64,000 nucleotides of DNA, taken from Desulfobacula sp. Lineage in GTDB: Bacteria; Desulfobacterota; Desulfobacteria; Desulfobacterales; Desulfobacteraceae. The notes beneath the pieces were generated by a model. The model saw only the letters and a program-made list of their open reading frames with translations. It made no database searches and had not been told where the DNA came from. Location: NCBI GenBank assembly GCA_023701135.1, contig JAMPXP010000023.1:1-64000 (forward strand), written 5' to 3'. The position numbers and the translations under genes were made by a program. Below, in pieces: positions 42,302 through 51,579 of this stretch; the stretch's first letter is position 1, and each line of letters begins with the position of its first letter.

Positions 42302-43732
42302 ATGAACACGACAAAAACCATTACCATTAATCCCATAAGCCGCCTGGAAGGCCACGGCAAGGTCACCATCCATTTGAACGCCGACGGTGAGGCAGCAGAT
42401 GCCCGGTTTCATATCACCCAATTCAGGGGATTTGAAAAATTCTGCGAAGGAAGGCCTTTTGAGGAAATGCCCGTCATTACCCAAAGAATCTGCGGTATTT
42501 GTCCGGTCAGTCACCAACTGGCTTCTGCTAAGGCCTGTGACGCCATTTTAGGGGTCGGAATTCCGGAGACGGCCAAAAAACTCAGGGAATTGATTCATAT
42601 GGGTCAATTCATTCAATCCCACGCCCTTCATTTCTTTTACCTGGCAAGCCCTGACCTGCTTCTGGGATGGGATGCGGATCCGGCCGGCCGAAACGTGGCG
42701 GGGGTGGCCGGACATTCTCCTGCCCTTGCCCTGAAAGGCATCAGATTAAGAAAATTCGGTCAGGATATCATCCAGGCCCTGGGCGGGAAAAAAATTCATC
42801 CGGTATTTGCTGTTCCCGGCGGAGTTGCCAGCCCGCTCCTGAAAAGCGACCGGGATGCGTTGCTCGGCAGGTTTGCCGAAGCCTATGAAACCGCCTATAC
42901 GGCACTGGATATCATCAAGGAATGGACGGATAGGAACCAGGAACAGGTTAAAACTTTTGCAAATTTTGCATCTCTTTATGCAGGGCTTGTGGATAAAGAC
43001 GGACACCTTGACCTGTATGACGGAAAAATGAGGATTTCAGGCCGGGAAAGAGCCGTTATAAGGGAATTTGATTCCAACGAGTATCTGAAATTCATCGGAG
43101 AGCAGGTGGAGCCCTGGTCCTATCTGAAATTCCCCTTTTATAAACCCCATGGATATCCTGACGGGTGTTACCGTGTCGGACCCCTGGGGCGGTTGAATGC
43201 TGCCGACAGCATGGGCACGCCCAAAGCGGAAACAGAGCGGAAAATTTTCAGGGGAACCTATGGGGGAGAATGGAACGGGTGCACGCTGTTATACCACTAT
43301 ACCCGCCTTATCGAACTCGTTTATTGTCTGGAAAAAGCTGAAAATCTCCTCAGGGACGAGCAAATCTGCAACAGTGAGATCAGAATAACGGCCGATGTCA
43401 AACATAAAGAAGGGATCGGTATGATCGAAGCCCCGAGGGGAACCTTGATCCATCATTACATCGTGGACCCCCATGGTGCTGTTCAAAAGGTCAACCTCAT
43501 TGTTGCAACCGGTCATAACAATATTGCCATGAACCGTTCCATACAGTTGGTGGCCAGGGAATACATCCACAACGGCGTTGTCAGGGAAGGCATTTTAAAC
43601 CGGGTTGAAGGCGCCATCCGGTGTTATGACCCCTGCCTTTCCTGTTCGACCCATGCCGCAGGCCCGATGGCGCTGGAAATCCTGATCCATGATGTTTCAG
43701 GCAGGCTTGTCAAGGAACTGGTGAGGAACTGA
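42302..43732 (+). CDS. hoxH: [NiFe]-hydrogenase large subunit (HoxH type, group 3)
   Basis: A 476-residue catalytic subunit. The nickel ligands appear in [20 protein letters not shown] (about 61-80) and near the C-terminus in [11 protein letters not shown] (about 444-454). [14 protein letters not shown] at the N-terminus fits the family. After the His a tail [20 protein letters not shown] continues for about 22 residues; in this family a protease removes such a tail after metal insertion, and a matching protease gene follows four bases later. The L1 motif text is that of the NAD(P)-linked group 3d/3c enzymes. Hyp maturation genes are not in the window. Confidence 0.94.
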   Translation: MNTTKTITINPISRLEGHGKVTIHLNADGEAADARFHITQFRGFEKFCEGRPFEEMPVITQRICGICPVSHQLASAKACDAILGVGIPETAKKLRELIHMGQFIQSHALHFFYLASPDLLLGWDADPAGRNVAGVAGHSPALALKGIRLRKFGQDIIQALGGKKIHPVFAVPGGVASPLLKSDRDALLGRFAEAYETAYTALDIIKEWTDRNQEQVKTFANFASLYAGLVDKDGHLDLYDGKMRISGRERAVIREFDSNEYLKFIGEQVEPWSYLKFPFYKPHGYPDGCYRVGPLGRLNAADSMGTPKAETERKIFRGTYGGEWNGCTLLYHYTRLIELVYCLEKAENLLRDEQICNSEIRITADVKHKEGIGMIEAPRGTLIHHYIVDPHGAVQKVNLIVATGHNNIAMNRSIQLVAREYIHNGVVREGILNRVEGAIRCYDPCLSCSTHAAGPMALEILIHDVSGRLVKELVRN

Positions 43733-43735
43733 GCC

Positions 43736-44284
43736 ATGCAGCCCTTGAGCCTTGCAAGAATGGACACCTGGATCATCGGCTATGGAAATGTCCATCGCCG
43801 GGATGACGGCATCGGGCCCTATGTGGCCCGTATAATAGAAAACAGCCTGACCCCCGGGGAAAATATTCGTATTCTGACCTTTTTTCAATTGGCCCCGGAT
43901 CTGATTGAAGAATTACGGTATGCTGGCAGAATCCTATTTATTGATGCAAGCCGGGAGGCCATTGATAATGGATTCAAATGGACAAAAATTACACCTGAAC
44001 CCAATGGATGTTACCATGTCACGCATCTGTTTACGCCGGCCTTGATCCTGAGGTATATTCAATCGCTTTATCAGCATGACCCGGAAACCTATCTGGTCTC
44101 TGTCCAGGGGGATAATTTTGAATTTGGCGACGGACTTGATCCCCCGGCTGAAACCAGGGCCATGGGGGCTGCATCGGAAATCATTTCATTTCTGGATACC
44201 TGCCTCGGCCGGGCCGGTAGGGCCTGCAACCACTTTACCAAAGGAGGGCAATATGGCTGCTACAAAAACCATACTCATCATTGA
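43736..44284 (+). CDS. hoxW: Hydrogenase maturation endopeptidase (HoxW type)
   Basis: A 182-residue protein. WIIGYGNVHRRDDGIGPYVA is the classic N-terminal block GYGN-x-x-x-x-DD-x-G-x-x-V, with the metal-binding Asp near residue 22; further down come ILFIDASREAID and HVTHLFTPALIL. It would trim the C-terminal tail of the adjacent HoxH. Its 3' end overlaps the response regulator start by 32 bases. Confidence 0.9.
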   Translation: MQPLSLARMDTWIIGYGNVHRRDDGIGPYVARIIENSLTPGENIRILTFFQLAPDLIEELRYAGRILFIDASREAIDNGFKWTKITPEPNGCYHVTHLFTPALILRYIQSLYQHDPETYLVSVQGDNFEFGDGLDPPAETRAMGAASEIISFLDTCLGRAGRACNHFTKGGQYGCYKNHTHH

Positions 44285-44660
44285 CGATGATAAAGACATG
44301 GTGAATACAACCCGAATTATTCTTGAAAGCCGAAATTACGCCGTAGAGGCCGCCTATAACGGCAAAGACGGCTATTCCATGATTGAAAAACACCCTCCTG
44401 ACCTGATCCTCCTGGATGTGATGATGTCCACAAATACAGAAGGGTTCGATCTTGCCTATAAACTTAAAAACAGCAACCAATATAGGGATATCCCCATCAT
44501 TATGCTGACATCTTTCCCCCGGGAAATCACCCTGCAGGGCCCGGAAAAGTTTCAACATATCCTCGGGGAAGACTGGCCTGTCTCGGAATTTTTTGAAAAA
44601 CCCGTTGATCCGGATGAACTGCTTGCCGTCATTCAGGATCTGCTTGTAGGGAAACCATAA
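44253..44660 (+). CDS. Single-domain response regulator
   Basis: A 135-residue receiver domain only: ILIIDDDKDM (acidic pocket), LILLDVMMS (phospho-Asp near 57), MLTSFP (Thr) and FFEKPVDPDEL (Lys). No output domain follows, so it acts by protein contact or in a relay. ATG 44253 has AAGGAGG upstream and lies inside hoxW. Upstream of a sensor kinase by 49 bases; the pair probably links hydrogenase expression or activity to a redox or gas signal. Confidence 0.92.
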   Translation: MAATKTILIIDDDKDMVNTTRIILESRNYAVEAAYNGKDGYSMIEKHPPDLILLDVMMSTNTEGFDLAYKLKNSNQYRDIPIIMLTSFPREITLQGPEKFQHILGEDWPVSEFFEKPVDPDELLAVIQDLLVGKP

Positions 44661-44709
44661 ACAGGCCATAACCGGAATACGCTTTTTGATCGGATAAGGA
44701 ATATGCTTT

Positions 44710-46476
44710 ATGAGCCTGGGGCATCAATTGATAAAAGAGCAGTTGTTCTTCAGGAAAGAACTGAAAGAAAGGGTTTTCTGGTTCATTAAGCTCAGATGGA
44801 TTGCCATAGCCGGAGCTGCCCTGTGCAGTTACGCCCTCTTTTTTCTTGAGCCCGGCCTGCCGGTATTTCCGATGATCATCCTTATTCTCGGGGTGGCTTT
44901 TTATAATATCCTGTTTTTATTCACCTGGCTGCGGCTCAAATCCTTCCCATCTGAAAGGGTCAGGCCCTTTGAAATTTTTGCCCACATTCAAATTGTTTTT
45001 GACCTGGTTGCTTATTTATTTTTCATTTTTTTGACAGGCGGGATTCAGAGCCCCTTCCTGATATTTGTGATCTTTCATATCATCCTGGCCGGAATTCTGC
45101 TTTCCCCTGTCAGTTGCTTTATCATTTCCGGCCTGGTGGTTCTGATTTTTGCCGGGCTGATGGCATTAGAACACACAACCGGTCTTCCCCGGCCACCCGG
45201 TTTTTTCCAAAACACATTGCTCACGGGCGATCTTGAATTTCCAGGCGCTCTTTTTGTGTTCCTTATACTGGCGGCGTTTATTCTGATTTCTGCATTTTTG
45301 ACCACTTCCATCAAACTGAGTTTAAGAGTCAAGGGACGGGAATTGCTTAAAGTCTCAAAGGCCTTGGAAATAAGCAATGCCAAGCTGATGACCCTGTACG
45401 AAATGGTAAAGGAAATGGGAAGCCTTTATGATCTTCAAAAACTGATGGATACCGCCACCCGGAATTCCGCCGTCATCACGGGAGTGAAAGGATGTTCCAT
45501 CAAACTTTTGGATGAAAAAAGGGAAAAATTCTCTTCAAGCTATGGCCTGAGCGAGGATGATATTGCCAAAGAGGCCATAAATAGTAAAAAGGAAGGGATG
45601 GCTGCTGTCATGTGCCTGCCCCTCAAAGTTAAAACCCTGCTGCTGGGAGATATCTGTTTTTACAGCGAAGCGCCCCTTTTTTTTGATGCTGAGGATAAGG
45701 TTTTTTTCTCTCTGATCGCTGACCTGACTGCCCTCGGCATAGAGACCATCAACCGGGAGCTGAACAAATCCTGGTTTCTTGCAAAGGCGGCTCACCAGCT
45801 CCGCTCGCCCATGAATGCCATCCACACCATGCTGGACATGCTTCAAAAAGGATTTCAGGGCCCGGTCAGCGAGAAGCAGAAAGAAACCCTGAACCGATGT
45901 AACACCCGGATCAAACTTCTTGGCGATATGATCCATGATTTGCTGAAGATAGGGATGAGAAGGACGGAAACAAACCATTCAGGTGTTCTTCCGGTTGACA
46001 TAACCCTTCTTTTGCAGAAATTAACCGATCTTTATTCGCCCAGGGCCCTGGAAAAAAATATAACCCTCACGCTTCAAACCGCTGCAGATATCCCCCGGAT
46101 TTATGCAGATGAGCAACTCCTGGATGATCTTTTCTCAAACCTGATCTCCAATGCTTTAAAATATACGCCTGAAAAGGGCGAGGTCCGAATTGCCGTATCA
46201 ATGGAGGATCATTGCCGGATAAAATTTCAAATTTCAGATACCGGTATCGGCATTCCCGAAGAAGACCTGCCCAATCTTTTTTCTGAATTTTTCAGATCTG
46301 AAAATGCAAGGGCATTTACGGAAAACGGAACCGGTCTGGGCCTGGTTATTGTCAAAGAGGCCCTGGACATTCTGAAAGGAACAATGGCGATTGAAAGCAC
46401 CCTGGGACAAGGCACCTGTTTTACCTGCCGGTTTCCCGTCGGCTCAGCCAGCCGGCAACCACCGTTGTGCCGATGA
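44710..46476 (+). CDS. Membrane sensor histidine kinase with GAF domain
   Basis: A 588-residue kinase. Residues about 20-205 hold six hydrophobic segments; a coiled coil and GAF-like domain follow (about 220-355); then HisKA with AKAAHQLRSPMNAIHTML (phospho-His near 363) and a HATPase with DDLFSNLISNALKYTP, ISDTGIGIPEEDL and ENGTGLGLVIVKEAL. The C-terminus is odd: the normal end GTCFTCRFP runs on as VGSASRQPPLCR, which is encoded by the eamA repeat in antisense. The gene thus lost its own stop at the junction with eamA and the two 3' ends overlap by 56 bases. Confidence 0.92.
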   Translation: MSLGHQLIKEQLFFRKELKERVFWFIKLRWIAIAGAALCSYALFFLEPGLPVFPMIILILGVAFYNILFLFTWLRLKSFPSERVRPFEIFAHIQIVFDLVAYLFFIFLTGGIQSPFLIFVIFHIILAGILLSPVSCFIISGLVVLIFAGLMALEHTTGLPRPPGFFQNTLLTGDLEFPGALFVFLILAAFILISAFLTTSIKLSLRVKGRELLKVSKALEISNAKLMTLYEMVKEMGSLYDLQKLMDTATRNSAVITGVKGCSIKLLDEKREKFSSSYGLSEDDIAKEAINSKKEGMAAVMCLPLKVKTLLLGDICFYSEAPLFFDAEDKVFFSLIADLTALGIETINRELNKSWFLAKAAHQLRSPMNAIHTMLDMLQKGFQGPVSEKQKETLNRCNTRIKLLGDMIHDLLKIGMRRTETNHSGVLPVDITLLLQKLTDLYSPRALEKNITLTLQTAADIPRIYADEQLLDDLFSNLISNALKYTPEKGEVRIAVSMEDHCRIKFQISDTGIGIPEEDLPNLFSEFFRSENARAFTENGTGLGLVIVKEALDILKGTMAIESTLGQGTCFTCRFPVGSASRQPPLCR

Positions 46477-47299
46477 TGACCAGCCCGCCCGCGAGGGTTC
46501 GGATGCCGGGGATTTCATTTAAGATGAAAAAGGCCAGGACAATTCCGTAGACCGGTTCAAGGCCTGCAATGACCGATGCGGTCTGGGCCCGGATAAAGGT
46601 CAGGGAATGGATGAACAGGGTATGGGCCAGGGCCGTGCAGACCACGCCTAAAAAAATGAGGTTGGGAAGATCGGAAACCGGGGGCAGGGGGATCTTCAGC
46701 AAAAGCACCGGGATGAGCAGAAAAAGAGCGGCAAACAGGTTCTGATAAAAGGCCACGGCAATGGAATCCGAGATCCTTGCGTTTCTCCGGTTCACCAGGG
46801 CCAGGACGGCAAAGGTAAATCCTGAAATGATCCCGTAAAATCCGCCCCGGGTCACATTGTTGGAAAAATCAAATTCCGGGATGACCAGGAGGATGCCCAG
46901 GAAAACGGCGCCGGCAATGAAAACATCCGCGGGTTTCAATTTTTCCCGGAAACACAGGGGTTCCAGAAAGGTAACAAACAAGGGAAAGGTGGAAAAGGTG
47001 ACCAGACCCACGGCCACGCTGGAAACCTGGATGGAAAAAAAGAAGGACCACCAGTGAACGGCCAGAAGGATGCCCTGGAGCATGAAAAAGAAAAATTCCG
47101 TTTTCCCGAAGGAGAGGAGTACGGTCTTGGATACGATCCGGGCATAGAGGTACAGGGCTATAAAGGCAAAAAAGGTCCGGCCCAGCACAATATAAAGGGG
47201 GCTGCACGACAGGAATTTCCCAAAAAGCCCTGCAAACCCGAACAGAAAAACTGCCGTATGGATTTGCAGGGCCCCTTTATGGAATACGGGCCGTTTCAA
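46421..47299 (-). CDS. EamA/DMT-family transporter
   Basis: About 292 residues with ten hydrophobic segments in two EamA repeats (FLFGFAGLFGKFLSCSPLYI ... and GFYGIISGFTFAVLALVNRR ...), typical of drug/metabolite exporters (VHWWSFFFSIQVSSVAVGLV; ASVIAGLEPVYGIVLAFFIL). No ATG exists upstream of the first membrane segment; the likely start is TTG 47299, four bases after the ettA stop, with CTG 47269 as alternative. The end is irregular: after VVAGWLSR the last residues RETGR come from sequence beyond the direct repeat, whereas the displaced tail at 35485-35580 continues WENKSTSYE. Substrate unknown. Confidence 0.85.
   Translation of the reverse strand: MKRPVFHKGALQIHTAVFLFGFAGLFGKFLSCSPLYIVLGRTFFAFIALYLYARIVSKTVLLSFGKTEFFFFMLQGILLAVHWWSFFFSIQVSSVAVGLVTFSTFPLFVTFLEPLCFREKLKPADVFIAGAVFLGILLVIPEFDFSNNVTRGGFYGIISGFTFAVLALVNRRNARISDSIAVAFYQNLFAALFLLIPVLLLKIPLPPVSDLPNLIFLGVVCTALAHTLFIHSLTFIRAQTASVIAGLEPVYGIVLAFFILNEIPGIRTLAGGLVIIGTTVVAGWLSRRETGR
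46432..46502. repeat. Right copy of the 71-bp eamA-tail direct repeat
   Basis: Matches 35508-35578 in direct orientation with about 7 mismatches. Its left edge lies exactly where the histidine kinase leaves normal family sequence, and the two copies enclose 10.85 kb carrying the hydrogenase operon with its two-component system. Confidence 0.8.
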
Positions 47300-47303
47300 C
47301 CGG

Positions 47304-48986
47304 TTACCGGGTGAGCTGCCGGTATTTGATGCGGGTCGGCTGATCCGCCTTGATGCCGAGGCGCTTTTTCCGGTCCTTTTCATAGTCGGAATAGGAGCCT
47401 TCAAAGAACAGGGTCTGGCTGTCCCCTTCAAAGGCCAGGATATGGGTGGCGATCCTGTCCAGGAACCACCTGTCATGGCTGATGATGACGGCGCATCCGG
47501 CAAAATTTTCCAGGGCCTCTTCCAGGGCTCTTAAGGTATTGACGTCCAGATCATTGGTGGGCTCATCCAGGAGCAGCACATTGGCTTCCTTTTTCAGGAG
47601 GGTGGCCAGATGGACCCGGTTTCTTTCCCCGCCCGAGATTTCCCTGACTTTTTTCTGCTGGTCCTGCCCTGAGAAATTGAATTTTGCCACATAGGCTCTT
47701 GAATTGATCTCCCGCCCGCTGATGAGCATTTTTTCCGTGCCGCCGGTGATGGTTTCAAACAGGGTCTTTTCCGGATCAAGGGTGTCCCTTTCCTGGTCCA
47801 CATAGGCCAGCTTTACGGTCTGGCCGATTTCGATGGTTCCCGAATCCGGCTTTTCCCGGCCGGTGATCATGTTGAAAAGGGTGGTCTTGCCCGCGCCGTT
47901 GGGGCCGATGACGCCGATAATGCCTCCGGGCGGGATGACAAAGCTCATGTTCTCGACCAGGAGCTTGTTGTCATAGCCCTTGGATACGGCCTGGGCCACG
48001 ATGACCTTGTCGCCCAGGCGGGGTCCGGGCGGAATAAAGATTTCAAGATCGTTTTCCTGCTGTTTGCCGTCTTTTTTCAAGAGGTCTTCATAGGCCGTGA
48101 TCCTGGCCTTGGGTTTTGCCCTTCGGCCCTTGGGCGACATCTTGATCCATTCCAGTTCCCTTTGCAGGGTCTGCTGGCGTTTGGATTCGGATTTCTGTTC
48201 CTGGGCCAGGCGTTTCTGCTTCTGGTCCAGCCAGGAGGAATAATTGCCCTTCCAGGGAATGCCTTCTCCCCGGTCCAGTTCCAGGATCCACCCGGCCACA
48301 TTGTCCAGGAAATACCGGTCATGGGTGACGGCAATGACCGTGCCTTCATAGCGGTTCAGATGTTGTTCCAGCCAGGATACGGATTCGGCGTCCAGGTGGT
48401 TGGTGGGCTCGTCCAAAAGGAGGATGTCGGGTTTCTGGAGCAGGAGCCGGCAAAGGGCCACCCGCCTTTTTTCACCGCCTGAAATCACATTGACGGGCAT
48501 ATTTCCGTCCGGGCACCGCAGGGCGTCCATGGCCATTTTCAATTTGGAATCCAGGTCCCAGGCATTGATCCGGTCCAGCTTTTCCTGGAGTTTGCCCTGC
48601 TTTTCCAGAAGCTTGTCCATTTCATCATCGGACATGGGGTTGGCAAATTCTGCGGAGATGGCTTCATATTCATTGAGCAGATCCACGGTTTCCTTGACCC
48701 CTTCCTCAACCACTTCCCTGACGGTCTTCTGGCTGTCCACCAGGGGCTCCTGTTCAAGATAACCGATGGTATAGCCCTTGGACAGGATGGTCTCGCCGGC
48801 GAATTCTGTGTCAACGCCCGCCATGATTCTGAGGAGCGAACTCTTGCCTGATCCGTTCAGACCCAGGACCCCGATTTTCGCCCCGTAAAAATAAGAAAGG
48901 GAAATATTTTTAAGCACTTGTTTCTGGCCGTGGAATTTACCCACATTCATCATGGAATAAATCACTTTTTTGGTATCTTCAGTCAT
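47304..48986 (-). CDS. ettA: ABC-F translation factor EttA
   Basis: A 560-residue soluble protein with two ABC ATPase domains: GLNGSGKSSLLRIM, ISGGEKRRVALCRLLL and LLDEPTNHLDAES in the first; GPNGAGKTTLFNMI, ISGGERNRVHLATLL and LLDEPTNDLDVNT in the second. Between them are the P-site tRNA-interaction linker (QTLQRELEWIKMSPKGRRAK) and an arm in the first domain (EYEAISAEFANP). Length and text fit EttA, which gates the first step of translation elongation according to ATP level. Good AAGGAG before the ATG. Likely transcribed with ridA upstream and eamA downstream. Confidence 0.95.
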   Translation of the reverse strand: MTEDTKKVIYSMMNVGKFHGQKQVLKNISLSYFYGAKIGVLGLNGSGKSSLLRIMAGVDTEFAGETILSKGYTIGYLEQEPLVDSQKTVREVVEEGVKETVDLLNEYEAISAEFANPMSDDEMDKLLEKQGKLQEKLDRINAWDLDSKLKMAMDALRCPDGNMPVNVISGGEKRRVALCRLLLQKPDILLLDEPTNHLDAESVSWLEQHLNRYEGTVIAVTHDRYFLDNVAGWILELDRGEGIPWKGNYSSWLDQKQKRLAQEQKSESKRQQTLQRELEWIKMSPKGRRAKPKARITAYEDLLKKDGKQQENDLEIFIPPGPRLGDKVIVAQAVSKGYDNKLLVENMSFVIPPGGIIGVIGPNGAGKTTLFNMITGREKPDSGTIEIGQTVKLAYVDQERDTLDPEKTLFETITGGTEKMLISGREINSRAYVAKFNFSGQDQQKKVREISGGERNRVHLATLLKKEANVLLLDEPTNDLDVNTLRALEEALENFAGCAVIISHDRWFLDRIATHILAFEGDSQTLFFEGSYSDYEKDRKKRLGIKADQPTRIKYRQLTR

Positions 48987-48997
48987 GTTTTTACTCC

Positions 48998-49375
48998 TTA
49001 TTCAATGGCGGCAATACATTCGATCTCAATCCGGACATCCCTTGGCAGCCTTGCCGCTTCAACGGCGGAGCGTGCCGGTTTATGGCCTTTGAGACAGGCT
49101 TCATAGACCTTGTTCATGGCGGAAAAATCATCCATGGATTTCAGAAACACCGTGGTCTTGATAATTTTATCCAGGGTGGTTCCGACTTCCGACAGAACCG
49201 CTTCAATATTTTTCATGACCTGGGCCGTCTGTTCTTCAATGCGGGTTCCCACAATGGTCATGGTCTCAGGGTCCAGGGGGATCTGGCCGGAACAAAAGGC
49301 AAGATCGCCATGGACGACGGCATGGCAATAGGGGCCAATAGCGGCAGGGGCTTTTTTGGCAAATATCTGTTTCAT
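48998..49375 (-). CDS. ridA: RidA/YjgF reactive enamine-imine deaminase
   Basis: A 125-residue RidA protein: AIGPYCHAVVHGDLAFCSGQ at the N-terminus, AQVMKNIEAVLSEVGTTLDK, and the C-terminal RSAVEAARLPRDVRIEIECI with the conserved Arg and Glu that bind the imine. It clears reactive 2-aminoacrylate made by PLP enzymes. AAGGAGA precedes the ATG; ettA starts 11 bases after its stop. Confidence 0.96.
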   Translation of the reverse strand: MKQIFAKKAPAAIGPYCHAVVHGDLAFCSGQIPLDPETMTIVGTRIEEQTAQVMKNIEAVLSEVGTTLDKIIKTTVFLKSMDDFSAMNKVYEACLKGHKPARSAVEAARLPRDVRIEIECIAAIE

Positions 49376-49406
49376 TCTAAATCTCCTTCTTGGGTCTGGT
49401 ATGCTT

Positions 49407-51518
49407 CTAATAGGTCATTACAGGTTCTTTTAATATCAGATCAATGGCGGTTTTTGCGGTTTTTGCAAGTTCGGGGAAATGGTCTTCCAGTTTGGCGACC
49501 TGTCTTAGATTTTCACCGGTTCTCAGGATCAGGCGGGCCAGGTCCCCTTCGGAAAAATCATACCGGGTGCAGATGGTTTCCCAGGGTTCGCCCTGGGCCC
49601 AGAGATAGATGAGCAGGCTGGGCTGGATATAAAGATTGGGGGCGCTGAAGCCTTTTTCCAGCATGGTGACGGCAAAGGGTTTCAGCTCTTTTCTGACATC
49701 CAGGAAAACATCTTTCAGCCCCTTGGGAAGGGCCTGGTGGTATAAGGGCTCATCATTGAATTCCCTTTCATTGACAAAGGAGCCTACAATGGCAGCCAAC
49801 AGGGCCGGGTCCGATTGGGGCAGAAGATTGTTTCGGATACTCTGGGCCACCAGGAGGGGGGAGTCGATCCTGAGTTTGGAAGCCCATAGCCCATCTTCCG
49901 TCAAGGCTCCGTCTTCCGTAACAAATTTTTCCAAAAGAAGAAAGTCCATATGATCGATGAAATCGTCCCAGAGCAGCTCCATATCCGAGCCGAATCGTTT
50001 TCTTGCAATTTTTCCCCTCTTTTTTCCGGACCGGATGAGATAGGAGGCAAAGGATTTTTCAAGGAGCAGTTTGATCTGATCGGGCGTATGGGATAAAAGC
50101 AGGTTCAGAACCATGGAAAAATTAATGAAGAGCTGACTTTCAATATCCAGAGGAGGCGAATTCATTAATTTGACCATATGATTTAAATCCATGAATTTGC
50201 CCGGCATGACAATGCAGAAACCGATCTTGTCCTTCCCCCGCCGTCCGGCCCGGCCGGACATCTGCTGAAGTTCGCTGGGGGTCAGGGGCATGAATTCCAC
50301 CCCGTTAAAGCGGTCCGAATTCAGGATGACCACGGAACGGGCAGGAAAATTCACCCCGGCGGCCACCGTGGAAGTTGCAAACATGGCATCCAGAAAACCT
50401 TCGGCCATGAGGGTTTCCACAACCGCTTTCCAGGCGGGAAGATGGCCGCTGTGGTGGGAGGCCGTTGCCGTCCTTTCAAGATAGGGTCTCTGGGCATGGG
50501 TTTTCAGGTGGGGATGGGAGGATACCAGATCATCTATTTTATCGATCAGGGCCTGCTTCCTTTCCGGGTTTTGGTTTAACAATTTTGAATTGCAGAGTTT
50601 TATGGCCTGGTCACAATCCGAGCGGGATTTTAGAAAAAAGATGGCCGGCAGAAGATCATAGGTGGAGAGGATATGAAGGACATCCCCAAAGGGCGGTAGT
50701 TTTTCATTGCGCGACATCACGGGCTTGTTTTTTGAATGAGCAAATTTAAATACTTTTTTATGAAGGACTTTTTCCTCTTCTGATTCCTCGATCAGGGGGA
50801 AAAGCGTTCCCGAAGGGTGGATAAAAATAGGGAAAAGGGGTACGGGCCTTTCCTGGGCCTTAATAACCCGGCATCGCTTTCCCCGGATGGATTCCAGCCA
50901 TTCGGCAATGGATACGGGGTTGCCGATGGTGGCGGACAGGAGAAGCAAGGGAATCCGCACCGGCAGGTAAATGATGATCTCTTCCCAGACCACCCCCCGT
51001 TGCTCGTCTCCGAGGAAATGGGCCTCATCCAGGATGATCAGGTCGGAGGTCAGGTTTTCGCCGGTATGCATGGCGTCATAGAGCTGGTTCCTCAGGATTT
51101 CCGTGGTGCCGATGACAATGGCGGCATCGGGGTTTTCCTTGATGTCGCCGGTGAGGATGCCGACCCTTTCCTTGCCGAAAAGTTTTGAAAACTGGGAATG
51201 GATGGAATTGGTCAATGCTTTTAACGGTGTGGCATACCAGACCTTTCCATTTTTTTGCAGCACACTGTGGGCAATCTGTTCGGCAATCCAGGTTTTCCCG
51301 GCGCCCGTGGGGGCCGTCACCAGGCAGTCGGATGTTTTTATGGCCTCCAGGGCCTGAATTTGAAACGGGTCCGGTCTAAACTCGGTTTCTGCCGGGATTC
51401 CGATTTTTTCAAACACGCGCTTCAGGGATTTGTCGGAACCGGCTTGCATTGCCGGGCCATTGATTTTCGGCTTTTTGGGGGAACCAGCTTTCTTTGACGT
51501 ATAAAATCTTTTTCTCAT
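49407..51518 (-). CDS. Ski2-like DEAD/DEAH-box helicase
   Basis: A 703-residue helicase. Walker A in LVTAPTGAGKTWIAEQIA, DEAH box in LIILDEAHFLGDE, motif III LLLLSATIGNP, and motif VI QMSGRAGRRGKDKIGF with SGHLPAWKAVVETLMAEGFL before it. The arrangement and the long C-terminal helical part fit Ski2-like superfamily 2 RNA/DNA helicases (Hel308/Mtr4-type core). Role in RNA turnover or repair cannot be told from sequence. Start taken at ATG 51518; a TTG 18 bases further upstream also keeps the frame. Confidence 0.85.
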   Translation of the reverse strand: MRKRFYTSKKAGSPKKPKINGPAMQAGSDKSLKRVFEKIGIPAETEFRPDPFQIQALEAIKTSDCLVTAPTGAGKTWIAEQIAHSVLQKNGKVWYATPLKALTNSIHSQFSKLFGKERVGILTGDIKENPDAAIVIGTTEILRNQLYDAMHTGENLTSDLIILDEAHFLGDEQRGVVWEEIIIYLPVRIPLLLLSATIGNPVSIAEWLESIRGKRCRVIKAQERPVPLFPIFIHPSGTLFPLIEESEEEKVLHKKVFKFAHSKNKPVMSRNEKLPPFGDVLHILSTYDLLPAIFFLKSRSDCDQAIKLCNSKLLNQNPERKQALIDKIDDLVSSHPHLKTHAQRPYLERTATASHHSGHLPAWKAVVETLMAEGFLDAMFATSTVAAGVNFPARSVVILNSDRFNGVEFMPLTPSELQQMSGRAGRRGKDKIGFCIVMPGKFMDLNHMVKLMNSPPLDIESQLFINFSMVLNLLLSHTPDQIKLLLEKSFASYLIRSGKKRGKIARKRFGSDMELLWDDFIDHMDFLLLEKFVTEDGALTEDGLWASKLRIDSPLLVAQSIRNNLLPQSDPALLAAIVGSFVNEREFNDEPLYHQALPKGLKDVFLDVRKELKPFAVTMLEKGFSAPNLYIQPSLLIYLWAQGEPWETICTRYDFSEGDLARLILRTGENLRQVAKLEDHFPELAKTAKTAIDLILKEPVMTY

Positions 51519-51579
51519 GACAGAGATAAACCACAAAAACCAATATTATGCAACTGATTCCGCAGGGGAGGGAATCGGG

